64,000 bases of DNA from Epithemia pelagica (taxonomy: Eukaryota; Bacillariophyta; Bacillariophyceae; Surirellales; Surirellaceae), in the NCBI GenBank assembly GCA_946965045.2, contig OX337241.1:1116001-1180000 (forward strand), in the 5' to 3' direction. How positions within the stretch are numbered: the stretch's first letter is position 1; the number at the start of each line of letters is the position of its first letter. Position numbers and translations under genes: made by a program. The notes beneath the pieces are model-generated. The model was not told the DNA's origin and did not search any database. It saw nothing but the letters and a program-made list of their open reading frames with translations. Positions 8,101-16,879 of this stretch are shown in pieces.

Positions 8101-10068
8101 AATCAAACGCAGCATTTCGAATTGTGATATATTCTGGAAGCGGCTACTCGACGACAGAAGCCAATGCAGAAGCTGTTGAAAATCGGCCTGGTCCCCCTCA
8201 CGCTCAGAGTCCACACAATCATTTTCTGCTCGGAGAAAATCAGTTATCAGGTCGTTTGCAAGATTATCCGCATGACTGATAAGAACTTCAATGATTGATG
8301 GCTTGCTATCATGAGTTTCCTCTGGAAGTTTTTTAAGATCTGAATCAATCTCAATCGGCTGTCCGTCCACACAGCGACTGAAAAGCGCATTAAGTTTGAG
8401 TGCTTCACGACAAGTCGCACCTTTTGCTTTTACCCAATCCAGGTACAAGTTCTTGACTTGGCCAAGGGAAGCATTGTTGAACTTAGCAAAGTAGCGCACC
8501 ATATCAGAACGTTCAATCGTGTGCTCGTTTTGGGGGATTTTAGCCGGTGGATATTTGCATGGCTTGAACTCCGCTGTAGGAATAAGATCGCGATCGAAGA
8601 TGACCATAAATTCATCACCGTCTAGATCTCCACCTGACATCTCGTCAGCATGAGACCGTTGCAGACGATCATTCGTCGAGAACACAACACAGTCTACTAG
8701 ATGATGGAAATCTGGAACATCGACCAGTTTCAGCTTGCGCATATCCCCCGGATGTAGACAGGGGTTACGAGAAACTAGCACATACCCCTCGGTGAGAGTT
8801 AGTGGTAACCCTTCAACAGTGACACGGACGAAGATTTCATCGGTCCTAAGCTTTCTTTCAGGTTCTGCCACCCCCAAAAGGAGGCGTGATTCCGGAAGAA
8901 GAATTCGGACCTTCCGGTTATTTCTCTTGTCAAACGTTTTCTTCAGCTCTCTTTTGACGGCTCCTCGTACCTCGCATCGGGTTGCCCGGAGTCCTTTGTC
9001 CACAAGTTTCTGCATAGCTGGAAACGCTTCTTGGTACGCAAGTAACTGAAACGCAGCTTCAGGGTCCGTAAAGGCCGAGCGAAGAAACTCAAAATGGTTC
9101 TCCTGTTTGGTCAAGAGCGTTTCCTGAGATATTCCCATCTCGGAAAGAAGAGTGACATACTCAGCATTCAGTGCACCAAACGAGTACGGCCTCGAAGCTT
9201 TGATAACGCCAAAAGATGTACTTGAGGATCCTTTGAATTTGCGCATGGAGGGGCGACATTGGACCAAAACGCCTTGTGGTATGTCCTTGTGAAGTGCCAA
9301 CACACCTTTGTAGCCTTGGTACCGAAATTGAATCACACTTGGGTGGTATCTTTCGCCTCGAAACACCACAGGGCTCCAAGACTCATTTTTCGGAATACGC
9401 TTCACAAGCTCTTTGGACATGAGACCACAGCCATCCGTCAGTAACTCTCCCGAGGACGTTAGAATATCATCGATTTCTTGAACTCGATCAGCGTTGACAG
9501 TGATATTGGTCTTTGTTTCAGAAAACAGGAGGGCAATCCGCTTTGTCATTTTCGCGCATGTTTTCATATCGAAATCGCCCATCGCATTGATCAAGGACGT
9601 GATCTCATCGGGGGATCGATTGAGGAGGTAAGCTTTGCCATCCTTTAAACCCGAATTACTGCATCCATAAAAGTGGAAGTGATCAGACCCTGAGAAAAGC
9701 TGTACACCCCACTTCAGCACCCTTTCCTTGAACTGGGATTTTGCTTTGGGTCCCATGTTCTCTCCGTCCCCAAAGCTAAGTTTGATAACTTCATGTGGTT
9801 TCAAGCCTTGAAAAGCACGGCATGAGGGCAATTCGTCGAAAAACTCAACTTTGGGAGGATCATTTGGCGCCGTTAAACTGAACGTCACGAAACGATTCTT
9901 TTGCCGTATGATGCTCAAGTCTTGTCGGCTCAACCCCTCAATCATGAATGGTGGTGGTGGTGGCTTGCGCTTTCCTTGTTTTGGGCGCCAGGAGTTGTTT
10001 CTATGAGACGATTGGTCTCTTGGATTTCGTGCCCGTGGCTTTGCGGATCGAGAGGTTGTTCGTACCAT
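5137..10068 (-). CDS. RNA-dependent RNA polymerase fused to SF1 helicase
   Basis: One uninterrupted 1643-codon frame joins two enzymes. The N-terminal half is a cellular RNA-silencing RNA polymerase: the catalytic DLDGD motif sits at residues 481-485 in the context SGGDLDGDEFMV, preceded by typical segments such as NPCLHPGDMRKL. Such enzymes make double-stranded RNA from single-stranded templates to feed small-RNA pathways. The C-terminal third is a superfamily 1 helicase of the UPF1/SEN1 type: Walker A GPPAVGKS near 1260, DEAGQ near 1387, then GDDKQL, QYRMHP, SVDGFQGQE and a final RRLNVMWTRAK motif. All polymerase and helicase signature residues appear intact. The middle region (about 750-1200) has no family I recognise. 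The ATG at 10068 is preceded by a 322-base gap shared with the divergent P450 gene. Confidence 0.92.
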   Translation of the reverse strand: MVRTTSRSAKPRARNPRDQSSHRNNSWRPKQGKRKPPPPPFMIEGLSRQDLSIIRQKNRFVTFSLTAPNDPPKVEFFDELPSCRAFQGLKPHEVIKLSFGDGENMGPKAKSQFKERVLKWGVQLFSGSDHFHFYGCSNSGLKDGKAYLLNRSPDEITSLINAMGDFDMKTCAKMTKRIALLFSETKTNITVNADRVQEIDDILTSSGELLTDGCGLMSKELVKRIPKNESWSPVVFRGERYHPSVIQFRYQGYKGVLALHKDIPQGVLVQCRPSMRKFKGSSSTSFGVIKASRPYSFGALNAEYVTLLSEMGISQETLLTKQENHFEFLRSAFTDPEAAFQLLAYQEAFPAMQKLVDKGLRATRCEVRGAVKRELKKTFDKRNNRKVRILLPESRLLLGVAEPERKLRTDEIFVRVTVEGLPLTLTEGYVLVSRNPCLHPGDMRKLKLVDVPDFHHLVDCVVFSTNDRLQRSHADEMSGGDLDGDEFMVIFDRDLIPTAEFKPCKYPPAKIPQNEHTIERSDMVRYFAKFNNASLGQVKNLYLDWVKAKGATCREALKLNALFSRCVDGQPIEIDSDLKKLPEETHDSKPSIIEVLISHADNLANDLITDFLRAENDCVDSEREGDQADFQQLLHWLLSSSSRFQNISQFEMLRLIQRTARSDNLEEIDRVLLAHIDLHGFTEAQRVWALKECPQLNCLLKNEILQSNILKKHDIDAFRFAETFNWKRVYSSESDYRAPFGNSVISSLVQFTRKLLVIEVDDRLTLCLQFEQQFNEGRNILHKDVHVFSTNPNGSFRSISRLHGGQYQLALTGQLFQISMKGPGDPRNTFVWMSTCPYEMDDVNAKVFGRISIDLGRLGNNAKAQFDLVTKRRLQRVEMYVVCDKDPEVRHYNVGTKDVVTTEVEEAGGSPRSYDVKLEADFLQTDEYEDVLCLYRLATAHEETELPHLEHGQLHKFIQVCREFHMHSVAVDVSLILLLEMQGLVIDIDALPELSCALQISECLPNTPESKKCLLRSIHNHTDLSKLPIQLVKKCIEASADEWVETLEFLALTSCVSQWVHEIREVVLASFDKDEHKSVLGLFVDLQCTLEENYKSLDLDGKRSVDPIMIYASVKRRKGQNFGLTLDPNVSHSVVWKKIRAGDVFVFRAMCPANNHKDYTSQSFHAVVKQFSDAGHLEIEVLSLMPFEVECVDWKVWRVGNATTHRVMFEASSRPQVEPGTLEDIDDDETRSGMKWTQLNGSQTKAIKSAIEHRVSLIWGPPAVGKSSTVVGLILALLAREERILVSATTHQAVDNILSKLISELHKLNREDVESLIVRVGESGQVEPSLQRFLPEYHESLKENDEKWKQKEMKKIITTARVVFSTATGSGVGLLRQDNEFNTVIVDEAGQLTSCNTRVATCKARTRFVLIGDDKQLQATVHESSKEFGFQESLFERLKNDSNIPCVMLNTQYRMHPSLMKFSSLKFYDDKVRTDHSLESVAPIKEAPWCGTHYLAFVDVDGEEKRIGTTWSNHVEAEEVVNIVSRLLDSKNLEPKDIGVITGYSGQVQCIQNRLKNTQIDVRSVDGFQGQERTIILFSAVRCRSNLGFLKDHRRLNVMWTRAKRGLVVIGRKDTLQRDSLWMEWLSQDDSILKTVKSDLGSH

Positions 10069-10390
10069 GCTAGCAAGGGTTAATCGAGATGTTTCGTCAA
10101 TGATGGTCTTGATATGGTTTGAGAAAACTGTGCCGTTGTTGGATCACCCGTCTCATAGAAGGGAGTCCGGTTTACGTACTTGAGTGTGTGTCCAACCAAA
10201 GAACGGCATAAAATGTGGCGGATCAAGATTGAAAGTTCACCGAAAAACGCGAAAAATACCACCAACCAGATGGCGAATTAAAATCATCTTGAATCGATCT
10301 GGCGCGCATCGTAGAGCTGTCACGGTTTCGATTGGATGTGACAGGAAAGACTTTTCATCCATTAAGGATGAAAAGTAGAAAGCCAATACC
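10069..10390. promoter_or_regulatory. Divergent promoter between RdRP-helicase and P450 genes
   Basis: This 322-base gap separates two divergently transcribed genes, so both promoters should lie here. The only clear structure is a perfect hairpin at 10351-10375, listed separately. No TATA-like element stands out. Confidence 0.45.
10351..10375. promoter_or_regulatory. Perfect inverted repeat before P450 start codon
   Basis: The arms CTTTTCATCC and GGATGAAAAG are exact reverse complements around a five-base spacer (ATTAA). The repeat ends 15 bases before the P450 ATG at 10391. It could be a protein-binding site at the DNA level or a hairpin in the 5' leader that affects translation. Confidence 0.5.
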
Positions 10391-12623
10391 ATGGTCCTGA
10401 CAATCCTTTCGGCGACATGGACCAGCGCTGAAAGTGCTGTGGCATTGTCACACGTTACAACAATCTTGGAATCTGCAATGTGCGTGTCGTTGTTCCTGCT
10501 GTGGCTGCCCTGGGCGCACAAGATAGCCTGGTTCTACTACCGCATGGTGGTGGATTCCTATCTCTTTTCCTTTCGAACCGTGTCCGAGGTAGCGGATCGA
10601 GCCTGTCAGGAAGAAACAAGCAATCAGCCCGTCATTCGATTCCCCTATGGACAACGAACGATTGTGTTTTCGAACAAGGACGACGTCGCTTACATTCTTT
10701 CCAATCCCAAGGTGAACAAAAACTACCGAACACGATTTGCCACAGACTTTGGACTCAACATGTTGGGAATGAACAAATCTGGCTTGATCTGGAACAATGA
10801 TTTGGGATCATGGCAAAGCGTCCGCCGGTGCTTTGATCATACCTTGAGTACCAGCACTCTCAACAGGCTCCAGAGCTTTGTCCAAGATCAATTTCCAAAG
10901 ATACTCGATAAAATGCCTCGCGACGAGAATGGAGGGACCATTGACATGTTGGATGCGCTTCGATGGATGACCCTCAACATCACTCTCGATATGATGCTCG
11001 GCTTGCCTGTTGTGGATGAGTGGAACAAGGCTCAAGGAATTCTTGAAGCTATCGTTACCTTTTTCAAAGCCTGGGAGTTCTTTTTGGTTCGTCCATATCT
11101 TGTGTCCGTGCTTCGACCCGGATACCAAAAGCATGCCATGGCAAGGTAGGTTGCTTCTGGACCACGATCATGAGGTCAGCAGACAAGCTGACTCACAACT
11201 ATTTGTTGATTGACCTGTCGTCGGGTTTTCATTCTTGTACAGTCGCCGATTGCATGAGATTAGTGAAGGCTTGTTGTCGGATTACGAAAGACAACGCGAG
11301 CAACATCCCGAGAAAAAGTCACCCTTGTTGGACAAGGCCATGGAAAATACAGAACTTGCTCGAAGCGATCTCGTGCAATTGGTACTGGAATCCTTGTTGG
11401 CTGGAGTGGACACTTCCTCGGTATCGCTGTTTTACACGTTGAGTTTTTTGTCGCAAACCGAGAATCGCGATTTGCTTCGGCAGGCGGTGGAGGAGGTTGA
11501 CACCTTTGTCCACCAAGGCGACAAGATTAAAGCCATGTCCTTGCCGTTCATCCGAGCATGTATCAAGGAAGCCATGAGACTCAAACCTGTCGGACCCATT
11601 ATAATGCGCAAGGCAGCCCAACAGGACAACGTAGGCACCACTATCATCCAGCCCGGCGATTCGATTATTCTGAACCTGGCCCAAATGAATCTCAAGGGTG
11701 TGGATACCACATACGACCCGACTCGGTTCTTGAATGAGGAGGGCCAGCATACACCCGACGCCCAGTTACCCTTTGGATACTTTCCATTTGGCGATGGTCC
11801 CAAAGGATGTGTCGGGAAACACTTTGCCATGTGGGAAATGCAAGCCATGATGCTCGTGCTCTTGTCCCAGTACAGGGTTGATAAAGCAACGTGTTCGGCT
11901 CCGACCAGTGCCATGGTGACGCATTGGGATATTGCGAACCAACCACAATGCAAGGAGGATTCCCAAATGTCCATTGCTCGTCGAAACAACGTGTTTTTGA
12001 TTGGTCCTTCCAGCACTGGGAAAACGACCTTGCTCGAACAACTGCGCAAACAATGGGGGAATACTTCGGCCATTCACTTTCATGAAGAAACGGCACGGCA
12101 GGTATTGAACCAAAAGGGCCTAACGGGTCGTGATTTGATCCAGAATAAAGTGCTTCACATGGAATTACAGCAAGAATTGTTGCAGATGGAATATGCATCG
12201 TTGGAAGACAAGGCACGTCCTGGTACTTTTCACATTTCCGATCGATCGGTGATTGACGCCTTGGTGTATACCAAAGCGCATGGGACGCCCGTAGATGTCG
12301 AGACCTTTAGGAATATGCCCACCTTTCAAGCCTGTGTAGACCTGTATCGCCAGAATTCGTACATGATCCTCTTTCCAGTCCATACCGTGTTGCACGACGA
12401 CGGTATGCGTATCTTGGGCACTCGACAAGAAGAGGAAACATTTTTTGACCTCTTTGAAACAACCTTGCAAGAGCTCCACATTCCCTACCTGGTCCTGGAC
12501 AAGAACTGGGATACGCGTTGTGAGGACGTCTTGCGTCACATTTCATCTTGGTTGGATCATGGCACGAAACATGTGGAAGACGAACTGGCAACCAGGACGA
12601 CCAAGCCTGAAAGCAAGGAATAA
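10391..12623 (+). CDS. Cytochrome P450 fused to P-loop NTPase
   Basis: Two exons (10391-11145, 11243-12623) are split by a 97-base GT-AG intron whose removal gives a 711-residue protein. A hydrophobic N-terminal segment (about 30-50) suggests membrane anchoring. P450 features follow: the oxygen-activation helix LLAGVDTSS, ExxR in KEAMRLKP, and the haem-binding loop FPFGDGPKGCVG with the haem-ligand Cys near 441. After the P450 fold and a linker of about 50 residues comes a P-loop NTPase with Walker A GPSSTGKT near 506, HEETARQ, LHMELQQ and SDRSVIDALVY. P450s insert oxygen into lipids, terpenoids or xenobiotics; the NTPase resembles NadR/AAA_28 kinases. The same NTPase adjoins the terpene-synthase-like gene at 2.6-4.9 kb, suggesting a shared substrate or shared regulation. 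The fusion lies within one exon, so it is not an annotation artefact of splicing. Confidence 0.88.
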
Positions 12624-13480
12624 TCAGAGCCACCCAATCTCGAATCCAACCATGTCGCCACGTAAAAAACGGAGAGAAGCATGGCATTTCACCAAGCGAC
12701 CAAGCAAAAAATGATTGTTGTACCCTCCATAAATGCGTAGAAATTGTCTGTCCCTCATTTATTATGAGATCGAGTGAAAGGAGAGCGTTCGAATCCTGTC
12801 TGTTTCCTGAAAGAGTAGGAGATCCTCTTTCCAACAGATATTCTTCTATGGGAGCGCATACCACCTGGATGCGCTCATCTCTCTCCTGAATCTCAACGCG
12901 CGTTTTCGATGTTCCCTAGCGTGTCATCACATTCTGTCATTGTGCGTGAGCGTGTGTGGTGGATTTTCACCCACAGTGGTGGAACGCCACAACAACAATG
13001 TCTTGCGGACTGCTGGATAGATCGATGGATAACGCGCATCGTTGCTGCTACCTCGGCACGAGACACAAACTGCCACAACAGTGGTCTTGAAGTTCTCTCG
13101 CCGACTGTCGTCACCTTTTACCCGATCAGGACACAACACAGAGGCACCCTTTTCAAAGAACATAAACATACCACAGACGTGTCATGGTTGCCATGGTTCA
13201 TGACACTGCTGCGGCGGAGGCGGTGGGGCATAACCGTTACAACGGCGACTCAAAGACTTTGGACGCACCTGGGTCGCTCGAAACCAATGACGACAAAAAG
13301 GCCGCCGTTTGACAGTTGATGATCGACATGTCGGAGCGTGACAATCGACAGCAGTGATACAATAAACAATAACAACAACAATCAAATCGAATAGAATCGA
13401 CCCAACCACACAGCAAAAGACGAAGGACAGAAAGGAGAGATATATCGCCAACCAAAGTTATTCCAAACAACCAGAAGAGA
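12624..13480. other. Gap between P450 and FGE-like genes
   Basis: No gene can be supported. A 136-codon frame at 12909-13319 starts with ATG, but its composition is not convincing and it matches no family I know. The last 100 bases contain ACAACAACA runs typical of the 5' leaders in this window. Confidence 0.4.
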
Positions 13481-15208
13481 ATGTCGATAGAAAGAAGGAC
13501 GAGGAGACGAACGAGCAGGGCAATGAGTGGTGGTTCCTGGCTGGTGTTTGTGACATGCTTGGTATCGTCGTGGACGTTGTCCAAGGGCGACATGGCTTCT
13601 GGGTCGTCGTCGTCGACACTGTTGGGAGTGGATGTGAAGGTGACTGCCGAAGCATCCTTGTTATCGTCCTCAGACGCCACGCAACAACAACAACAACAAA
13701 CGAAGGTGGAAGATCCCATGTTGCATCAACATCATCTTCACGATCCCGAAATTGGTGCCAATTTGGACCCTCATCCCGATCCGAATTTGGAAGACTACCA
13801 CGACATGGCCTACATTGGTCGATGGCATCACGAAAGTGGTCATCGAGTTGGATTCGATCAAGACAATGCCTGGCGTTACATTATGGGTACCTCGTTGCAT
13901 CACAATGAATCGCACGTGTCCAACATTCCCGAACACGATTTGCATCATCATGCCGATTACGATGCCTACGGTAACGTGATTCGATTCCATCATCCCGATT
14001 TTCATCATCCCACCAAAACACGAGAACAAGTCTTGCAGGAACGTCGGCATGGCACAGTATCCGCCGATGGCAAACCGAAACGATACGGCCATGTCGATAC
14101 CAATGTCTTGGATGGAGGTGTCACACCACCCAAGGTGGTGGATGTGGACCCCGTCTTTTTGGATGTGGCACCTGTCACCAATAAGGAATTTGCCAAATTT
14201 GTACGATCCACCTATTACGAAACCGAGGCGGAAAAATATGGCTGGTCCTTTGTTTTGCGCACCTTTTTGCCCAATGGCCAAGTTTTGGAGGACAGTGAAG
14301 TCGATCCCGAAGCCGAGCATTGGGTGGCTGTGGAAGGCGCCTATTGGCGACAACCAGAAGGACCGGGATCGTCCTACAAATATCGAGAACATCATCCCGT
14401 CGTTCATGTCAGTCATTTGGATGCGTCCGAATATTGTACCTGGAAAGGCAAGCGATTGCCGGGAGAACGAGAATACGAAGCCGCGGCGCGAGCCACCTAC
14501 TTTGGACCCACCAATCGGACCGTCTATGGATGGTCCCCGAATTCTTCAAACAAGAACAACAAGAATGAATCCGACTGGACCACGGCTTCGCAATCTGCCA
14601 ATTTGTGGGGTTCCTTGCCATTTCCCTACGAAAATGATGCTCAGGATGGTTGGCGGGGCACTTCCCCGGTCAAGACGTATCCACCCAATGAATGGGGGTT
14701 TTACGACATGACGGGCAATGTTTGGGAATGGATGCGAGGCGGCAAACACAAGAGTCGCATTGTTCGAGGGGCCTCGTACATTGATACGATCCTGCCCGAG
14801 AGTGTCGACGATAGCACGACTACTAGTGATCCAGAACAAGAAGAACTCAAGGCACACATTCCTCATCAACACGTGGCCACCTTGGGTGCCCGTGCCACGT
14901 TGCATGGTACCACCACGACGGGCAATGTTGGATTTCGATGTGCCAAGGCACCCAAACGTCGCACCGAATACCACTATGTCTGGCACGATCCCAGTGAAGG
15001 TGGTCCGGCCTTGGCCATCGAAGATCAATTTGGCAAACGCGATCAAATCAAACAACGAGGATGGGAAGATCAATTTGTCGTACATGACGACGACAACGAC
15101 GAGAATGACGCGGAAAATGATGATGATGAATTGGACGACGAGGATGCTCCACGTCGCGTCAAGAAAAAGGTGGTCAAACGTCGGCATCGATATTCCGATG
15201 AACTGTGA
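13481..15208 (+). CDS. ER-retained FGE-family protein without catalytic cysteines
   Basis: The 575-residue protein carries the formylglycine-generating-enzyme fold: PVTNKEFAKFV, HPVVHVSHLDASEYCTWKGKRLPGEREYEAAAR, then NEWGFYDMTGNVWEW, RGASY and the closing GNVGFRCAKA. Hydrophobic residues after MSGGSW act as a signal peptide (a second ATG at 13523 would expose it better), and the C-terminus SDEL fits an ER-retention signal. True FGEs oxidise a sulfatase cysteine with two active-site cysteines just after the RG(G/A)SY motif. Here that stretch reads RGASYIDTILPES and has no cysteine. The protein therefore resembles human SUMF2, a non-catalytic ER paralogue, rather than SUMF1. An acidic Asp/Glu/Asn stretch followed by a Lys/Arg stretch precedes the retention signal. 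The N-terminal half before the domain is His/Asp-rich. Confidence 0.85.
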   Translation: MSIERRTRRRTSRAMSGGSWLVFVTCLVSSWTLSKGDMASGSSSSTLLGVDVKVTAEASLLSSSDATQQQQQQTKVEDPMLHQHHLHDPEIGANLDPHPDPNLEDYHDMAYIGRWHHESGHRVGFDQDNAWRYIMGTSLHHNESHVSNIPEHDLHHHADYDAYGNVIRFHHPDFHHPTKTREQVLQERRHGTVSADGKPKRYGHVDTNVLDGGVTPPKVVDVDPVFLDVAPVTNKEFAKFVRSTYYETEAEKYGWSFVLRTFLPNGQVLEDSEVDPEAEHWVAVEGAYWRQPEGPGSSYKYREHHPVVHVSHLDASEYCTWKGKRLPGEREYEAAARATYFGPTNRTVYGWSPNSSNKNNKNESDWTTASQSANLWGSLPFPYENDAQDGWRGTSPVKTYPPNEWGFYDMTGNVWEWMRGGKHKSRIVRGASYIDTILPESVDDSTTTSDPEQEELKAHIPHQHVATLGARATLHGTTTTGNVGFRCAKAPKRRTEYHYVWHDPSEGGPALAIEDQFGKRDQIKQRGWEDQFVVHDDDNDENDAENDDDELDDEDAPRRVKKKVVKRRHRYSDEL

Positions 15209-15528
15209 GCTCAAAGCCGTCATGTAATGATGTTCAATCGTATGACCCACCACACACAACCCGTACAATGATACCCTATGGCGGCAAAGAGAACAGGTAG
15301 TTACTAGGAAATAGCACAAACTCTTTTAGTTATTAGTTGTCAAAGGTAGTCCATCCCTAACGGTTAGAAAGGCGCCATGGCATGAAAGAATCGGAGTAGT
15401 ACGTAGTAGGACTTGCTTCCCATGGATGAGTGCAGTCTAGAGTCGGTATTCATTCTCTGTTAGAGAGAAGCAACCCATTTTGTTGCTGTTGTCGGTTGTC
15501 GTCGTCCTCATGCGTCTCTTATGGATTA
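15209..15528. other. Convergent intergenic gap
   Basis: The gap lies between the 3' ends of the FGE-like gene and the dehydrogenase gene. I see no gene or clear structure in it. Confidence 0.4.
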
Positions 15529-16713
15529 TCATTTTGTTTCCGTTGGCGCCACCAAATAGTCCTCAACAAGGGATTCCGTAAACTCCCAAAGCGCCTTTTG
15601 ATGATCTAGATTGAGTGCGTCGGGGTTGGTAACGGCCTGGCCTTGAGGATGATAATACTTTCCTCGAATGTCATGCGTTTGCAGGTATTCCAAATGCGTT
15701 CCCAAAAACAGTCCAGTCAAGGTCCCCTCGTCCACCGACCACATAATGTCCTTCCGAAACCATTGCAGCCAATCCAATGCCCATTGCGGCGGATCATCCA
15801 TAAATTGATCCAGGACCCTGTTCCAAATCCACGTGTCGACCATTCCGGGATGAAAGGAATTGACAAACAAGTGATTCGAATGCAAACTCTTCAACCGTCG
15901 TGTCAGTTCTTGGGTCCACAAAATTTGAGCCAATTTGGTTTGACCATAGGACAAATTCCAACAGGGGAATCCCCAGGTCGATTCCGAACAACCATTCAAT
16001 GTTTTCAAATCAGTGGCGACCTTGTAACTATAGGTTCGAAACGAGTGGGCCGACGAGGTGGAGACAATCCGAGCCATGGGATGGTGGAGGATTGGTTCCA
16101 ACAATCGGTACAACAAATGATGACCCACATAGTTGGTGGCAAAGATATACTCAATGCCATCCTCATTCACTGGAACACACGACTTGAGGGGATCGAGAAA
16201 GAGGGTTCCGGCATTCAAAAATAACATGTCCAAGCTCTTGTTTTGATGGTTCATGGTTGCGACAAATTGGAGGGCAGCTTGTTGGACGGATTGAAGGGAC
16301 GACGTATCCATAATAAGGGTGTTCAACTCCACCTCATCCTTGTTGGGAACATCTTGACGTATTTGCTGAATGGCATTCTGACATTTCTGTGCATTGCGAC
16401 AGGCCAAGGTCACGGAGGAGGCACCCAAGCGCGTCAGTCCCTTGACCAGAGAATATCCAATACCAGAATTGGCACCCGTCACCAAAGCATGTTGACCTTT
16501 GAGGTTGACGTGTTGCTCCAGCATTTCGTAGGTAAATTTCCATTCCTCTCCATATGAGTGAGCCGGTGTCAAGCCGACACAGGCAGGATAACTCACATGG
16601 TTGGCCTGCCACCGATACCAACCCCACACTTTGGGATAAGGCGTCAACAAGAAGAAACCCAACAAGACCGAGACAACCGCCACCGCCAACGAAACTAGGG
16701 AACTGCATTTCAT
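15529..16713 (-). CDS. Membrane-anchored short-chain dehydrogenase/reductase
   Basis: The first ATG in frame is at 16713, giving 394 residues. A hydrophobic N-terminal helix (VSLAVAVVSVLLGFFLL) suggests anchoring in a membrane. The nucleotide-binding motif TGANSGIG follows VKGQHALV-like sequence, then LFLNAG, the catalytic serine region (IVSTSSAHS) and the catalytic Tyr-Lys pair in LSYGQTKLAQ. This is the classical SDR arrangement with NADP(H)-type features, closest by pattern to retinol-dehydrogenase or WW-oxidoreductase-like enzymes. The substrate cannot be inferred. It is divergent from the VWA-RBR gene across 166 bases that must hold both promoters. Confidence 0.85.
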   Translation of the reverse strand: MKCSSLVSLAVAVVSVLLGFFLLTPYPKVWGWYRWQANHVSYPACVGLTPAHSYGEEWKFTYEMLEQHVNLKGQHALVTGANSGIGYSLVKGLTRLGASSVTLACRNAQKCQNAIQQIRQDVPNKDEVELNTLIMDTSSLQSVQQAALQFVATMNHQNKSLDMLFLNAGTLFLDPLKSCVPVNEDGIEYIFATNYVGHHLLYRLLEPILHHPMARIVSTSSAHSFRTYSYKVATDLKTLNGCSESTWGFPCWNLSYGQTKLAQILWTQELTRRLKSLHSNHLFVNSFHPGMVDTWIWNRVLDQFMDDPPQWALDWLQWFRKDIMWSVDEGTLTGLFLGTHLEYLQTHDIRGKYYHPQGQAVTNPDALNLDHQKALWEFTESLVEDYLVAPTETK

Positions 16714-16879
16714 GGATAATGGTTGTTGCAATGAATGGATTATGGAAACAGTTTCTCTTGATCATACACTGGAACTCTGTTTTGATGAGAGATTGGTGGT
16801 GGTGAACGTAAAAGATGAGTAAGTCATTTCTCGGCATCTCGGTTTGAAATGACGTCATCGGTCGCATATAGAACGCGTT

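Noticed and set aside
13670-14416. 248-codon minus-strand open frame
   Set aside because: It is antisense to the FGE-family gene, whose domain evidence is strong; the Met/Ile/Gly-rich composition is typical of a reverse shadow.
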